Origin: Buchananella hordeovulneris
Lineage (GTDB): Bacteria; Actinomycetota; Actinomycetes; Actinomycetales; Actinomycetaceae
DNA length: 64,000 bases
Direction of reading: 5' to 3'
Assembly: GCF_001907235.1 (NCBI RefSeq)
Contig: NZ_MQVS01000007.1
Coordinates: forward strand, 62,001-126,000
Part shown: positions 46,255 to 55,023 of the stretch, in pieces
How positions within the stretch are numbered: the stretch's first letter is position 1
How the letters are laid out: every line of letters begins with the position of its first letter
Position numbers and translations under genes: made by a program
The notes under the pieces: generated by a model
The model's database searches: none
What the model was told of the DNA's origin: nothing
The model's input: only the letters and a program-made list of their open reading frames with translations

Positions 46255-46976
46255 GACTCGCGCGGTTGGCGAATCATGTAGCCCACGCCGCGGCGAGTTT
46301 GGATCAGCTCGGTGGCGGGGGCCCCACCCTCCGGAGCAACGGCGTCAATCTTGCGGCGCAGGTAGGAGATGTAGGACTCGATGATGGCGGCCTCACCTTC
46401 CCAGTCGTACTCCCAGACGTGGTCAAGGATCTGGCTCTTAGAGACGACCCGCCCCTCGTTGATCATCAGGTAGCGCAGGAGCTTGAACTCGGTGGGGGAG
46501 AGCTCGATGGACTTGCCCGCCCGGCGCACCTCGTGTGCGTCCTCGTCCAGTTCGAGGTCGGCCACGCGGAGCACCCCGTCGTCGGCACCGTCGTCCTTCT
46601 TGGTGCGCCGCAGCACGGCGCGGATGCGGGCGACCACCTCCTCCAGGCCAAATGGCTTAGTGATGTAGTCGTCACCGCCGACAGTCAGGCCCTGGACTTT
46701 GTCGGTCATGTCGTCGCGCGCGGTGAGGAACACCACCGGGGTGAGGATGCCCCGCTCGCGCAGGCGACGGGTGATGGTGAAACCGTCCATGTCGGGCAAC
46801 ATCACGTCGAGCACCAGGAGATCAAGCTTCTCGTTGAGGGCCGTGGTCATGGCCTCTGCTCCGTTGGCCGCAGCCAGCACCTCGAAACCGGCGAACCGCA
46901 GCGAGGAAGCGAGGAGGTCGCGAATATTGGGTTCGTCATCGACGACGAGCAGTCGGGCTTCAGGAGTCTCAGTCAT
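46251..46976 (-). CDS. OmpR-family response regulator
   Basis: 241 residues. Receiver domain with acidic VVDDEPN and phospho-acceptor Asp57 in LLVLDVMLP, the KPF lysine, then a winged-helix DNA-binding domain (LSPTEFKLLRYLMINEGRVV ... IESYISYLRRKID). MprA/TrcR-like. ATG 46976 (MTETPEARLL) is favoured over the upstream in-frame start at 46985, because GACAAT lies seven bases before it. It forms an operon with the kinase and possibly the HD-like and WXG100 genes. Confidence 0.93.
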   Translation of the reverse strand: MTETPEARLLVVDDEPNIRDLLASSLRFAGFEVLAAANGAEAMTTALNEKLDLLVLDVMLPDMDGFTITRRLRERGILTPVVFLTARDDMTDKVQGLTVGGDDYITKPFGLEEVVARIRAVLRRTKKDDGADDGVLRVADLELDEDAHEVRRAGKSIELSPTEFKLLRYLMINEGRVVSKSQILDHVWEYDWEGEAAIIESYISYLRRKIDAVAPEGGAPATELIQTRRGVGYMIRQPRES

Positions 46977-46983
46977 GCTGACC

Positions 46984-46989
46984 ATTGTC
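46984..46989 (-). promoter_or_regulatory. -10 box of the leaderless response regulator gene
   Basis: On the minus strand GACAAT, seven bases, ATG 46976. Confidence 0.45.
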
Positions 46990-47081
46990 GGGAAGATTGC
47001 TGACAGGTTTCTGGAAGAATGCTATGTGCGCTCTGTGTTGGTGGGGCGGGGTGGCAGGTAGTGAACCCGCCGCGAATCCGG

Positions 47082-47087
47082 GATAAT
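47082..47087 (+). promoter_or_regulatory. -10 box upstream of the PH-domain operon
   Basis: GATAAT, 26 bases before the ATG, leaving a short leader that carries the AAAGGGGA ribosome site. Confidence 0.4.
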
Positions 47088-47113
47088 TCAGACACGTATT
47101 GGAAAGGGGAGCC

Positions 47114-47662
47114 ATGTCACTGCCACACCTGCCGACCCCGGTCGGCCCGCCCGTCGTCGCCCCGCCTGTCGTGGGGGCAGGTGGGGATCCTTGCGCACCC
47201 CACAATCTGCGGTGGCAGCCCGTCTCCAGCCGCCTCATTCCCGTGCGGCTGGTGGCGATCTGGTTGACGCTCCTGCTGTTTGCCGCCCCGTTCCTCATCC
47301 TCGGCATCACCGTCGACGGTTGGTTTTTCTTCGGCGCCGCTGTCTTGGCGCTCCTGGGGCTCTGGCTCAGCTACCTGGTGCCCCGGCAGGTGCACGCGAT
47401 GGGCTACGCCGAGACCCCCGACGAGTTCATTTTTCGGCGCGGGGTGCTCTTTCAGCGACTAACCATCGTGCCGTACGGCCGCATGCAGTATGTGGACATC
47501 TCCCGGGGGCCTATCGCTCGCTACTTCGGCATCGCCGAACTGAAGCTGCACACGGCTGCCGCCGCCACCGATCTGACCATCAACGGTTTGCCGGAGGCAG
47601 AAACCAACCGGTTGCGGGTCAAGCTCACCGAACTGGGCGAAGCAAAGTTGGCGGGCCTGTGA
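47114..47662 (+). CDS. bPH2-domain membrane protein (YdbS-like)
   Basis: 182 residues. A Pro/Val-rich N-terminus, two membrane helices (about 50-100), then a bacterial PH-like domain (bPH2, formerly DUF304) with RRGVLFQRLTIVPYGRMQYV and ELKLHTAAAATDLTINGL. AAAGGGGA precedes ATG 47114; the frame opens at 47099. Its stop overlaps the next start (GTGA), and the pair resembles YdbS-YdbT of firmicutes, whose role is not well defined (envelope-related). Confidence 0.88.
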   Translation: MSLPHLPTPVGPPVVAPPVVGAGGDPCAPHNLRWQPVSSRLIPVRLVAIWLTLLLFAAPFLILGITVDGWFFFGAAVLALLGLWLSYLVPRQVHAMGYAETPDEFIFRRGVLFQRLTIVPYGRMQYVDISRGPIARYFGIAELKLHTAAAATDLTINGLPEAETNRLRVKLTELGEAKLAGL

Positions 47663-49323
47663 CCGCGCCGCTGTCCCCCGGTTCGCTCCCTGGCCTCCCG
47701 CCCCAGGCGGCTGGGCAGGTGGGGCAGGTAACCATCGACGGACGCACCGAGACCGTAGTGTGGCGCCGCGTCTCGCCGATCACGCCCCTGGCCAACACCT
47801 GGCAGGCGTTGACCGTGCTCCTGTTTGTCGTGACCATCAACGTGGTGCAGGCTATCGGCGAGGCCCGCCAAGAACTGGACGAAGACTTCGTCGGGCAGGC
47901 CAGCTCCACCGTTGGCCGCCTATGGCAAGACTTCGGCCCGCTAGTGCTGGTGGTGCCGCTGGTCATCCTGCTGCTGCTCGTCGGCTACTTCGTGTTGGCC
48001 TGGCGCCGGATCACCTACACCGTCACCAGTGATTCTGTGGTCTTCCGGCAAGGGGTCCTCCAGCGCAAGGAACGGGTGTTGCGCGTCACCCGCCTGCAGA
48101 CCATCGACGTCGTGCGCCCCCTGCTCGGCCGGATCTTCGGCTTGGGCAACCTCAAGGTCGAAGCGGCCGGCGGGACGGGCTCCAACATCGAGATCGGCCT
48201 GCTGAAGGAAGCCGAATTGCGGGCGCTGCGCGCCGAGATTCTCGCCCGCGCCGCCGGGGTCACCGCCGCTGCGCGCCCCGCGCCGTCTGCCCCCCACCCC
48301 CAGGTCCCCGCCGTGGCGATCCCGAGCGGCTTCGAGGGCGGACTACCGATGGAGGCCGAGTTGCGGGCTCCGGAGGCCCCCGAACGGGAGATCTATGCCG
48401 TACCCACCGGCATGTTCCTGCTTTCCCTCCTGCGCTCCGGTTCCGTCCTTACCGGGATACTGGTGGTGCTGGCCGCCCTCGGCGGCGGAATCTGGATGCT
48501 CAGCGAGGGCGTGGCCATCGGCACGATCCTCTTCAGTTCGCTGGCCCCCACCGTCGTGGTCTTCGCCAGTCTCGTGTGGTACCGCTTCGCCGGAGAGTTC
48601 GGTTTCCGGGCCGCGTTGTCGCCCGATGGCATTCGTATTCAGCGTGGCCTGACGCAGTCGGTGGCGCTGACCGTGCCACCGCGCCGCATTCAGATGGTGG
48701 TCTTCCGCCAGCCGTTGCTGTGGCGCGGGAAGGACTGGTGGCGGGTCGTCGTGCGCGTGCCCGGCCACGAACGCGCTGAGTCCAACAGCAAGGGAGACCC
48801 CAGCGGGGAAGTCACGTTGCTGCCGGTGGGCAGCCGCACCCTGGCCGAGTATGCCCTCTGGCTCGCGGTGCCCGACCTCGGGGTGGAACCCGCGCGGATC
48901 CCGTCCCTACTCGGGGCGGGCCTGCTCGGCAAGCACACCGACGGCGGCTTCGTGCCGAGTCCCCCGAGCGCGCGTTTCTTCGATCCCCTGGTGCGTGCGC
49001 GGCGGGGCCTAGTGCTTACCCCGACGGTGGCGCTGGTGCGTTACGGCTGGTTCGTGCGCAAGTTGGCCGTGGTGCCGCTCAACCGCGTGCAGTCCCTGGC
49101 GCTGCGCTCGGGGCCGCTGGAGCGCGCCGCGGGTCTTGCCACCCTGCAGTTCCACTCCGCGGGAGCCCTCCAAATCGGAGGTACCGCCAAACACTTGGAC
49201 GTGCGCGCTGCCGAACAAGCCCTGCAGACCGCGGCGCATTTTGCCCGGCAAGCCCGCCACAGTGAGCCGCCGGAGCAATGGATGCAGCGCGTGGCGAGCG
49301 TGGCCAGCCCACCGGTGGCATGA
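47659..49323 (+). CDS. Triple bPH2-domain membrane protein (YdbT-like)
   Basis: 554 residues with three bPH2 repeats: FRQGVLQRKERVLRVTRLQT (first), IRIQRGLTQSVALTVPPRRI (second) and VRYGWFVRKLAVVPLNRVQS (third), each preceded or flanked by paired membrane helices. The start is GTG 47659, overlapping the first PH gene's stop; the frame is open from 47191, but that is the shadow of the first gene. The stop overlaps the DUF2520 gene (ATGA), so these membrane proteins are translationally linked to the pantothenate genes. Confidence 0.88.
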   Translation: MTAPLSPGSLPGLPPQAAGQVGQVTIDGRTETVVWRRVSPITPLANTWQALTVLLFVVTINVVQAIGEARQELDEDFVGQASSTVGRLWQDFGPLVLVVPLVILLLLVGYFVLAWRRITYTVTSDSVVFRQGVLQRKERVLRVTRLQTIDVVRPLLGRIFGLGNLKVEAAGGTGSNIEIGLLKEAELRALRAEILARAAGVTAAARPAPSAPHPQVPAVAIPSGFEGGLPMEAELRAPEAPEREIYAVPTGMFLLSLLRSGSVLTGILVVLAALGGGIWMLSEGVAIGTILFSSLAPTVVVFASLVWYRFAGEFGFRAALSPDGIRIQRGLTQSVALTVPPRRIQMVVFRQPLLWRGKDWWRVVVRVPGHERAESNSKGDPSGEVTLLPVGSRTLAEYALWLAVPDLGVEPARIPSLLGAGLLGKHTDGGFVPSPPSARFFDPLVRARRGLVLTPTVALVRYGWFVRKLAVVPLNRVQSLALRSGPLERAAGLATLQFHSAGALQIGGTAKHLDVRAAEQALQTAAHFARQARHSEPPEQWMQRVASVASPPVA

Positions 49324-50216
49324 GCCGCCTCGGCATCGGCGTGATCGGCGTCGGCAAAGTCGGGGCCGTGTTGGCCAGCGCCTGGCGCGCCTGCGGGCAC
49401 AGTGTGGTGGCGGCTGCTGCCCACTCCCCGGCCTCCCGCGAGCGTGCCGAGGTGATGTTGCCGGGCGTGCCCTTGGTGCCGGTAGAGGAGGTGGTGCGGC
49501 GCAGCGAGCTGGTGCTGCTGGCCGTGCCCGACGACACCCTCCCGGGCCTGGTGGCAGGCCTGGCCGACCTCGGGCACTTCAGCAGCGGGCAACTGGTACT
49601 GCACCCGGCGGGCCGCTTCGGGGCGGCTGTCTTAGCCCCCGCCGTGGCCCGCGGTGCGTTGGGTATTGCCCTGCATCCGGCCATGACTTTCACCGGTACA
49701 TCGTTGGATATCGCCCGCTTGGCGGGGTGCCCGGTGGCGGTGACCTGCGCCCCCGCCCTGACTCCGATCGGGCAGGCTTTAGCCGTGGAGCTGGGGGCCG
49801 AGCCTTTCGTGGTGGCGGAGGAGGACCGGCCGCTGTATCACGCGGCTCTGGTGCACGGCGCCAACCACCTGGTGACCCTGGTGTCGCAGGCGGTGCGTGT
49901 GGCCGCGCAGGCGGGTGTGCCCGCCGAGTCTTTGCGGCCGCTGCTCACCGCTGCCCTCGACCGCGCCCTGCGTGAGGGGGAGGAAGGCTTGACCGGTCCG
50001 GTGGTGCGCGGCGATGTCGGCACCATCCGCGAACACTTGGTGGCGCTCAAGCAGGCCGCCCAGCGCGAAACTCGGGAGGGGCCGAGCGGGCAGAGCTTAG
50101 GCGAGGCCCTGCGCACCTACCGGGACCTGGCGGGCGCCACCGTGCGGCGGGCCCGGCAGCTTGGTACCCTGCACCCGCCTGTGGCCGACGAGATAGCGGA
50201 GGCATTGGAGGCCTAG
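49320..50216 (+). CDS. Rossmann-like/DUF2520 protein
   Basis: 298 residues. An NAD(P)-type Rossmann domain (GVIGVGKVGAVLASAW, LVLLAVPDDTLP) is followed by the DUF2520 helical domain (YHAALVHGANHLVTLVSQAV ... EEGLTGPVVRGDVGTIREHL). The fold and order resemble 6-phosphogluconate or ketopantoate reductase-like enzymes, and the gene immediately precedes panC, as in mycobacteria; a role in pantothenate synthesis, for example as a ketopantoate reductase substitute, is inference. ATGA overlap with the PH gene fixes the start. Confidence 0.87.
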   Translation: MSRLGIGVIGVGKVGAVLASAWRACGHSVVAAAAHSPASRERAEVMLPGVPLVPVEEVVRRSELVLLAVPDDTLPGLVAGLADLGHFSSGQLVLHPAGRFGAAVLAPAVARGALGIALHPAMTFTGTSLDIARLAGCPVAVTCAPALTPIGQALAVELGAEPFVVAEEDRPLYHAALVHGANHLVTLVSQAVRVAAQAGVPAESLRPLLTAALDRALREGEEGLTGPVVRGDVGTIREHLVALKQAAQRETREGPSGQSLGEALRTYRDLAGATVRRARQLGTLHPPVADEIAEALEA

Positions 50217-50229
50217 GGCCGCAGGTGGC

Positions 50230-50235
50230 TAGGGT
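50230..50235 (+). promoter_or_regulatory. -10 box of leaderless panC
   Basis: TAGGGT, six bases, ATG 50242, within the 25-base gap after the DUF2520 gene. Confidence 0.45.
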
Positions 50236-50241
50236 GGAGAC

Positions 50242-51096
50242 ATGACTAAGCCGACTGTGCCTGTGCTTGCCCGCACGCGAGCTGAACTGGCCCGTGCCCT
50301 CGCCGACCTCCCGGGCCGACGGGGAGTTGTGATGACCATGGGGGCGATCCACGAAGGGCACCTGGATCTGGTGCGCGCGGTGCGGGAGGTGAGCGACCAC
50401 GTGGTGGCCACGGTTTTCGTCAACCCGCTGCAGTTCGGCCCCACCGAGGACCTCGCCGCCTACCCGCGGGATCTGGCAGGCGACGTCGCCAAGTTTGCGG
50501 CCGAGGGGGTGGCCGTCGTCTTCGCGCCGAGCGCGGCCGAGATGTACCCGCGCGGCACCCTAGACGTGCGTATCGACCCCGGGCCGGTGGCCGTGCCCTT
50601 GGAAGGACAGCGGCGCCCGGGGCACTTCGCGGGCGTGGCCGCGGTGGTTACCAAACTCTTGGGTTTGACTCGGCCCGCCGTCGCCGCCTTTGGCCGTAAG
50701 GATGCCCAACAGTTGGCCGTGATCCAGGCCCTGGTGCGGGACCTAGACCTGCCGGTGGAAATCTTGCCGGTGGCGATTCGCCGGGAGGCTGATGGTTTGG
50801 CCATGTCTTCCCGCAACGCCTACCTGTCCGCCACCGAGCGCGGCCAGGCGCTCGCCCTGTCCCGGGCGTTGGCCACCGCGCGCCAGCTGGCTGCCGCGGG
50901 GGCAGATGCCCCCACCATCGCCGCCCAGGTGCGGGCCGAGCTGGCCCAGGCCGACGGCGTGGTCCTCGATTACGCCGAAGTCGTGGATCCCGCCACTTTT
51001 GGCCCCGCCACCACCGGAGCGGCCCTCGTGCTGCTCGCCGCCCGCGTCGGCACCACCCGCCTGATCGACAACACAGAAATCGAGATCTCCGCATGA
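50242..51096 (+). CDS. panC: Pantothenate synthetase
   Basis: A 284-residue ligase joining pantoate and beta-alanine with ATP via pantoyl-adenylate. Visible are the HxGH nucleotide motif in [12 protein letters not shown], the pantoate-site [29 protein letters not shown] and the KMSKS-like MSSRNAYLS. The stop overlaps panD (ATGA). Length and motifs are normal. Confidence 0.96.
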   Translation: MTKPTVPVLARTRAELARALADLPGRRGVVMTMGAIHEGHLDLVRAVREVSDHVVATVFVNPLQFGPTEDLAAYPRDLAGDVAKFAAEGVAVVFAPSAAEMYPRGTLDVRIDPGPVAVPLEGQRRPGHFAGVAAVVTKLLGLTRPAVAAFGRKDAQQLAVIQALVRDLDLPVEILPVAIRREADGLAMSSRNAYLSATERGQALALSRALATARQLAAAGADAPTIAAQVRAELAQADGVVLDYAEVVDPATFGPATTGAALVLLAARVGTTRLIDNTEIEISA

Positions 51097-51560
51097 GCCT
51101 GCCTGCTTCCCTGACCCGCCCGATGATGATCGGCAAGATTCACCGCGCCACCGTCACCCAAGCTGACCTCCACTACGTCGGTTCCATCACCATTGACTTG
51201 GAGCTAATGGAGGCCGCCGACCTGCTGCCCGGGCAGCAGGTGGATGTCGTCAACGTCACCAACGGTTCGCGCCTGACCACCTACGCCATCCCGGGGGAGC
51301 GCGGCTCGGGCGTCGTGTGCATCAACGGGGCGGCCGCGCACCTGACCCACGCCGGTGACCTCGTCATCATCATTGCCTACGGGCAACTCAGCGACGCGGA
51401 CGCCCGCACCTACACCCCGCGCGTGGTCTTCGTGGACGCGGAGAACCGCATAGTCGATGCCTGTTGCGAGCCCGGAGCAGTGCCGCCGGGGGCGGTGTCG
51501 TACAACGACGGCGGGCAGCTGCGCCGCTCCGGCATCGACGCGTTCAGCGGACGGGAATAG
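51093..51560 (+). CDS. panD: Aspartate 1-decarboxylase
   Basis: A 155-residue pyruvoyl-enzyme precursor making beta-alanine for PanC. The self-cleavage site Gly-Ser lies in [10 protein letters not shown], with [14 protein letters not shown] before it and [20 protein letters not shown] after. The ATG at 51093 is supported by the overlap with panC, but adds about 10 residues before the usual MxxxKIHRA start; the ATG at 51123 is an alternative. The C-terminal tail (about 25 residues) is longer than in typical 126-140-residue PanD. Confidence 0.93.
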   Translation: MSLPASLTRPMMIGKIHRATVTQADLHYVGSITIDLELMEAADLLPGQQVDVVNVTNGSRLTTYAIPGERGSGVVCINGAAAHLTHAGDLVIIIAYGQLSDADARTYTPRVVFVDAENRIVDACCEPGAVPPGAVSYNDGGQLRRSGIDAFSGRE

Positions 51561-51578
51561 GGGACGACCCCGGGCCAG

Positions 51579-51584
51579 TAAACT
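51579..51584 (+). promoter_or_regulatory. -10 box of leaderless lysS
   Basis: TAAACT, seven bases, ATG 51592. Confidence 0.55.
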
Positions 51585-51591
51585 GGGCGGC

Positions 51592-53127
51592 ATGACCGAG
51601 AACGCTGCTCAGAGCCCCGTCGATGATGTGCCCGAACAGGTGCGGGTGCGCGCCGCTAAGCGCGAACGTCTGTTGGCGCAGGGGGTAGAGCCCTATCCGG
51701 TGAGTGTGCCGGTAACCACCACCATTCAAGCGGTGCGACGCGACTACGGGCAGCTGGAGACCGGGCAGGAGACGGACGACGTCGTCGGCCTGGCGGGGCG
51801 CGTGATCTTCTTGCGCAACACCGGCAAGCTCTGCTTCGTGACCCTGCAGGCCGGAGACGGCACGACCCTGCAGGCCATGCTGTCGGCCGGGGAAATCGGG
51901 GCCGAGCGCCTCGCGGAATTCAAGACCGATGTCGACCTGGGGGATCACCTGTTCGTCTCCGGGCGCGTGATCTCGTCCAAGCGCGGCGAGTTGAGCGTCT
52001 TCGCCTCCACCTGGCTGCTGGCTTCCAAGGCCCTGCGGCCACTGCCGAAGACGTACGAAAACGCCGCCGGGCAGCAGGTCACCCTCAGCGAAGAACAACG
52101 GGTGCGGCGGCGCGAGCTCGACCTCATCATGCGGCCCGCCGCGCGCGACATGGTGCGCACCCGGGCCGCGGTGGTGCGTTCGCTGCGGCAGAACTTCTAC
52201 GACCGGGACTATGTCGAGCTGGAGACCCCCATGCTGCAGGTGATTCACGGGGGGGCCGCTGCCCGCCCGTTCGTCACCCACATGAACGCCTTCGACATGG
52301 ACCTCTACCTGCGTATCGCCACCGAGCTGTACCTGAAGCGGGCCGTGGTCGGGGGGGTCGACCGAGTGTTCGAGATCAACCGGAACTTCCGCAACGAGGG
52401 CGTGGACTCGTCGCACTCCCCAGAGTTCGCGGCCCTGGAGGCCTACGAGGCCTACAGCGACTATCACGGCATGGCCGAACTGACCCGCAACCTCGTGCAG
52501 CGGGCGGCCCGCGATGCATTCGACCTGCCAGCGGGGCAGGAGGTCGTGCGCCTCGCCGATGGTAGCGAGTACGACCTGTCGGGAGAGTGGGACTCGATCA
52601 CGCTATACGGGTCCATCTCGCAGGCCCTGGGGGAGGAAGTCACCGTGCAGACCCCGGCAGCCCAGCTGCGGGCGATCGCCGCCAAGCTGGGCATCGAGCT
52701 GCCAGACTTCGCGCTGCCCGGCAAGATCGCGGAGGAAATCTTCGAAAAGACTGTCGGGGATCACCTCTATCGCCCCACTTTCGTTTTCGACTTCCCGGAA
52801 GACACCTCCCCGCTGACCCGCGGGCACCGGCACACCCCGGGGTTGACCGAAAAGTGGGACCTGTACGTGCGCGGCTTCGAGCTGGCCACCGCCTACTCAG
52901 AGCTGGCCGACCCCGTCATTCAACGGCAGCGCTTCGAAGCCCAGGCCCTGGCCGCCGCGCAAGGTGACCCCGAAGCCATGGTCATGGACGAGGAGTTCTT
53001 GCTGGCCATGGAGCAGGGCTTCCCGCCCAGCGGGGGAATGGGCATGGGGATCGATCGATTGCTGATGGCCCTGACCGGCTACGGCATTCGCGAGACCATC
53101 ACCTTCCCATTGGTAAAACCGCTGTAG
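51592..53127 (+). CDS. lysS: Lysyl-tRNA synthetase, class II
   Basis: 511 residues. An OB-fold anticodon-binding domain (VVGLAGRVIFLRNTGKLCFV) precedes the class II core with motif 2 FEINRNFRNEGVDSSHSPEF and motif 3 GMGMGIDRLLMALTG. ATG 51592 (MTENAAQSP) is the family start; the frame is open to 51457 inside panD. TAAACT seven bases upstream indicates a leaderless transcript of its own, although it follows panD closely. Synteny panC-panD-(x)-lysS matches mycobacteria. Confidence 0.96.
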   Translation: MTENAAQSPVDDVPEQVRVRAAKRERLLAQGVEPYPVSVPVTTTIQAVRRDYGQLETGQETDDVVGLAGRVIFLRNTGKLCFVTLQAGDGTTLQAMLSAGEIGAERLAEFKTDVDLGDHLFVSGRVISSKRGELSVFASTWLLASKALRPLPKTYENAAGQQVTLSEEQRVRRRELDLIMRPAARDMVRTRAAVVRSLRQNFYDRDYVELETPMLQVIHGGAAARPFVTHMNAFDMDLYLRIATELYLKRAVVGGVDRVFEINRNFRNEGVDSSHSPEFAALEAYEAYSDYHGMAELTRNLVQRAARDAFDLPAGQEVVRLADGSEYDLSGEWDSITLYGSISQALGEEVTVQTPAAQLRAIAAKLGIELPDFALPGKIAEEIFEKTVGDHLYRPTFVFDFPEDTSPLTRGHRHTPGLTEKWDLYVRGFELATAYSELADPVIQRQRFEAQALAAAQGDPEAMVMDEEFLLAMEQGFPPSGGMGMGIDRLLMALTGYGIRETITFPLVKPL

Positions 53128-53169
53128 TCCCTGCAGGCGGCGGGGCCGCCCGGCCCGGGGCGCCTCCGC

Positions 53170-53814
53170 CTAGCCCTGCGACCCCAGCAGCGCCCGCAGG
53201 GCCGCCTCAGCGGCTGGCACGTCCAAGGGGCGGCAACCGTCGGCTATCCACTGCCGCACCAGGCCGGGTTCGCGGCGGGCCAGCCGCAGGCCCCGGCGCA
53301 GCAGTTCCGGCACAGATTTGCGGGCCTCGGCCAGATCCCGCAACAGCCGGAACCAGTAATTTTTCCACCGCGAGCGCCGAATGCAGATAGCGTCCGCCAG
53401 GATGCCCGCGGCCCGGGCGGGTGCCACCAGGCGGGAGGCAAAGATCCCCTCAGCGACGAACAGGGAGTGCTCCCCGAGCTCTAGGCGCGTGTCGCCGGTG
53501 CGGCGGGAGAGGGGGATGGAATAGATGGGGATGATGCTAGCCCCCGTGAACGCGAGCTCTGTGAGCGCTGCCAGGGCCGCCTGCGCGTCCCAGGTCTCCG
53601 GCAGGTCCCAATCGATGCGCCCGTCCGCCCCGTGCGGCAGGTGCGGGGTGGAGGCGTCCCGGTAGAACTCATCCAACTTGACTACGGGCAGCCCCAAGCG
53701 GCGGGTGAGGGAGGTCTTGCCGCTGCCGGAAGGCCCCGCCAGCAGCACCACCCGGGCGCGGGGGGTGCGAGACGTTGGGGGAAGGTCGAAAAGCGCGTCT
53801 TGACGGGCAGGCAC
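53170..53814 (-). CDS. Uridine-kinase-like P-loop protein
   Basis: A 214-residue P-loop kinase of the uridine kinase/phosphoribulokinase superfamily: Walker A AGPSGSGKTS, DEFYRDASTPHLPHG with the substrate-side DxFY, DWDLPETWD, and FVAEGIFASRL with the catalytic-region glutamate. It resembles actinobacterial ATP-binding proteins annotated as uridine kinases; true substrate unproven. The GTG at 53814 is chosen because TACCAT lies six bases upstream; the frame is open to 53919. Confidence 0.82.
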   Translation of the reverse strand: MPARQDALFDLPPTSRTPRARVVLLAGPSGSGKTSLTRRLGLPVVKLDEFYRDASTPHLPHGADGRIDWDLPETWDAQAALAALTELAFTGASIIPIYSIPLSRRTGDTRLELGEHSLFVAEGIFASRLVAPARAAGILADAICIRRSRWKNYWFRLLRDLAEARKSVPELLRRGLRLARREPGLVRQWIADGCRPLDVPAAEAALRALLGSQG

Positions 53815-53820
53815 CGCCCA

Positions 53821-53826
53821 ATGGTA
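53821..53826 (-). promoter_or_regulatory. -10 box of the leaderless uridine-kinase-like gene
   Basis: On the minus strand TACCAT, six bases, GTG 53814. Confidence 0.5.
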
Positions 53827-53917
53827 GCTGGGCGGCGGCGTCTTATCTGTTAGGCCCCCGCCCAGACCGCGCCGCTGGGGCGGTACAGTGACCGAGCGGC
53901 GACAGGAAGGACGGGGC

Positions 53918-54451
53918 ATGGCGTACTATCGGCTGCGGCAAGCCAGGGTCAGCGACGTGCCGGACATCTTGGCCCTGACCACCCCCTATGTGGAGCAAGG
54001 GGTGCTGGTGCGCAAGCCTGCGGTGGCCTACTACGAGTCGATTCAAGAGTTCCTGGTGGCCCTGCACGCAGAACAGCTAGTGGGGTGCGGGGCATTGCAC
54101 GTCATGTGGCAAGGCCTGGCGGAGATTCGTACGCTTGCGGTGGATCCGGCCTGGCGTGGGCGGGGGGTGGGGGACGCCCTCGTGGCGGCTCTCCTGGCGC
54201 GGGCGCGCGGGCTCGAAGTGGACAAAGTGTTCTGCCTGACCTTTGAAACGGCCTTTTTTGCCCGGCACGGGTTTGTGGAGATTAGCGCCCCGCCCGTAGA
54301 TGCCGACACTTTCGCTCAGCTCACGCGGTCGCCGGACCTGGGGGTGGGACAGTTCTTAGACCTCGAACAGTTGCGTCCCAATACTCTGGGCAATACCCGC
54401 ATGCTCGCGCACCTGCGGCCGACTCCCCGCGCCCCGCAGCCCGCCCAGTAG
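53918..54451 (+). CDS. argA: Short-form N-acetylglutamate synthase (ArgA, GNAT)
   Basis: A 177-residue GNAT acetyltransferase of the actinobacterial ArgA type (as mycobacterial Rv2747), acetylating glutamate for arginine synthesis. Seen are RQARVSDVPDIL, GCGALHVMWQGLAEIRTLAV, the acetyl-CoA loop WRGRGVGDAL, CLTFETAFFARHGF and the C-terminal FLDLEQLRPNTLGNTRML, which are family signatures. ATG 53918 has AGGAAGGA upstream. There are no arginine genes nearby. A strong terminator follows. Confidence 0.88.
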   Translation: MAYYRLRQARVSDVPDILALTTPYVEQGVLVRKPAVAYYESIQEFLVALHAEQLVGCGALHVMWQGLAEIRTLAVDPAWRGRGVGDALVAALLARARGLEVDKVFCLTFETAFFARHGFVEISAPPVDADTFAQLTRSPDLGVGQFLDLEQLRPNTLGNTRMLAHLRPTPRAPQPAQ

Positions 54452-54466
54452 GGGACTGCGGCACGC

Positions 54467-54509
54467 AAGCGGCGGGGTCGGGGTGCTTTGGGCCCCGACC
54501 CCGCCGCTT
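54467..54509. terminator. Bidirectional terminator
   Basis: AAGCGGCGGGGTCGGGG pairs perfectly with CCCCGACCCCGCCGCTT (17 bp, 9-base loop) between argA and the convergent lipoprotein gene. Confidence 0.88.
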
Positions 54510-54512
54510 TGT

Positions 54513-54914
54513 TTACTTGCGGGTGATGGTCAGGGCCAGGCCAGTGTCTTCCTGCACTGTCCATTTGGCCTGCCCGCCCTCCCACTCGGCGGTCTGTTCC
54601 TCTGCCGACGGCCGGGACTCCAGAATCTGGGTGATGGTGTCCTTCGGCGCCTTCAGCATCGTCAGGGCGCACTCCAGTCCCGAGGGCTCCACGCCTGGGT
54701 CCTCCTCGGCGCTGCCGATGCCGTCGATGGTCAGAGTTTTGGTGTCCTCAGACACCTGGAAGGCGTCGCCCGCCCCCTTGGCACACACATCGGCGATAGC
54801 TTTGCTGGACATGCCCGTCGGGGCAGCCGACGAGTCTTCGCCGCAGGCAGCCACTGCCAGCAAGCAGGCCCCGGTGACCAGGACCCCAAAGAACCGAGAA
54901 GTAGCGTTACGCAT
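54513..54914 (-). CDS. Small lipoprotein of unknown function
   Basis: 133 residues. A signal peptide with lipobox LLAVAAC, then an acidic domain with two further cysteines (VCAKGAGDAF and LECALTMLKA) and a terminal strand DTGLALTITRK. It has the size and pattern of small actinobacterial surface lipoproteins; I recognise no named family. It is monocistronic. Confidence 0.75.
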   Translation of the reverse strand: MRNATSRFFGVLVTGACLLAVAACGEDSSAAPTGMSSKAIADVCAKGAGDAFQVSEDTKTLTIDGIGSAEEDPGVEPSGLECALTMLKAPKDTITQILESRPSAEEQTAEWEGGQAKWTVQEDTGLALTITRK

Positions 54915-55023
54915 AGTTCACTTTCTGCGATAGGACTTGTGGATCCAGGGTAACAGGCACGCCCGAACCGCCCGGTGCCGAGCCGGGCAAGCGGCTTGTC
55001 GCGCGGTGGCGACAGCGTGGGAT

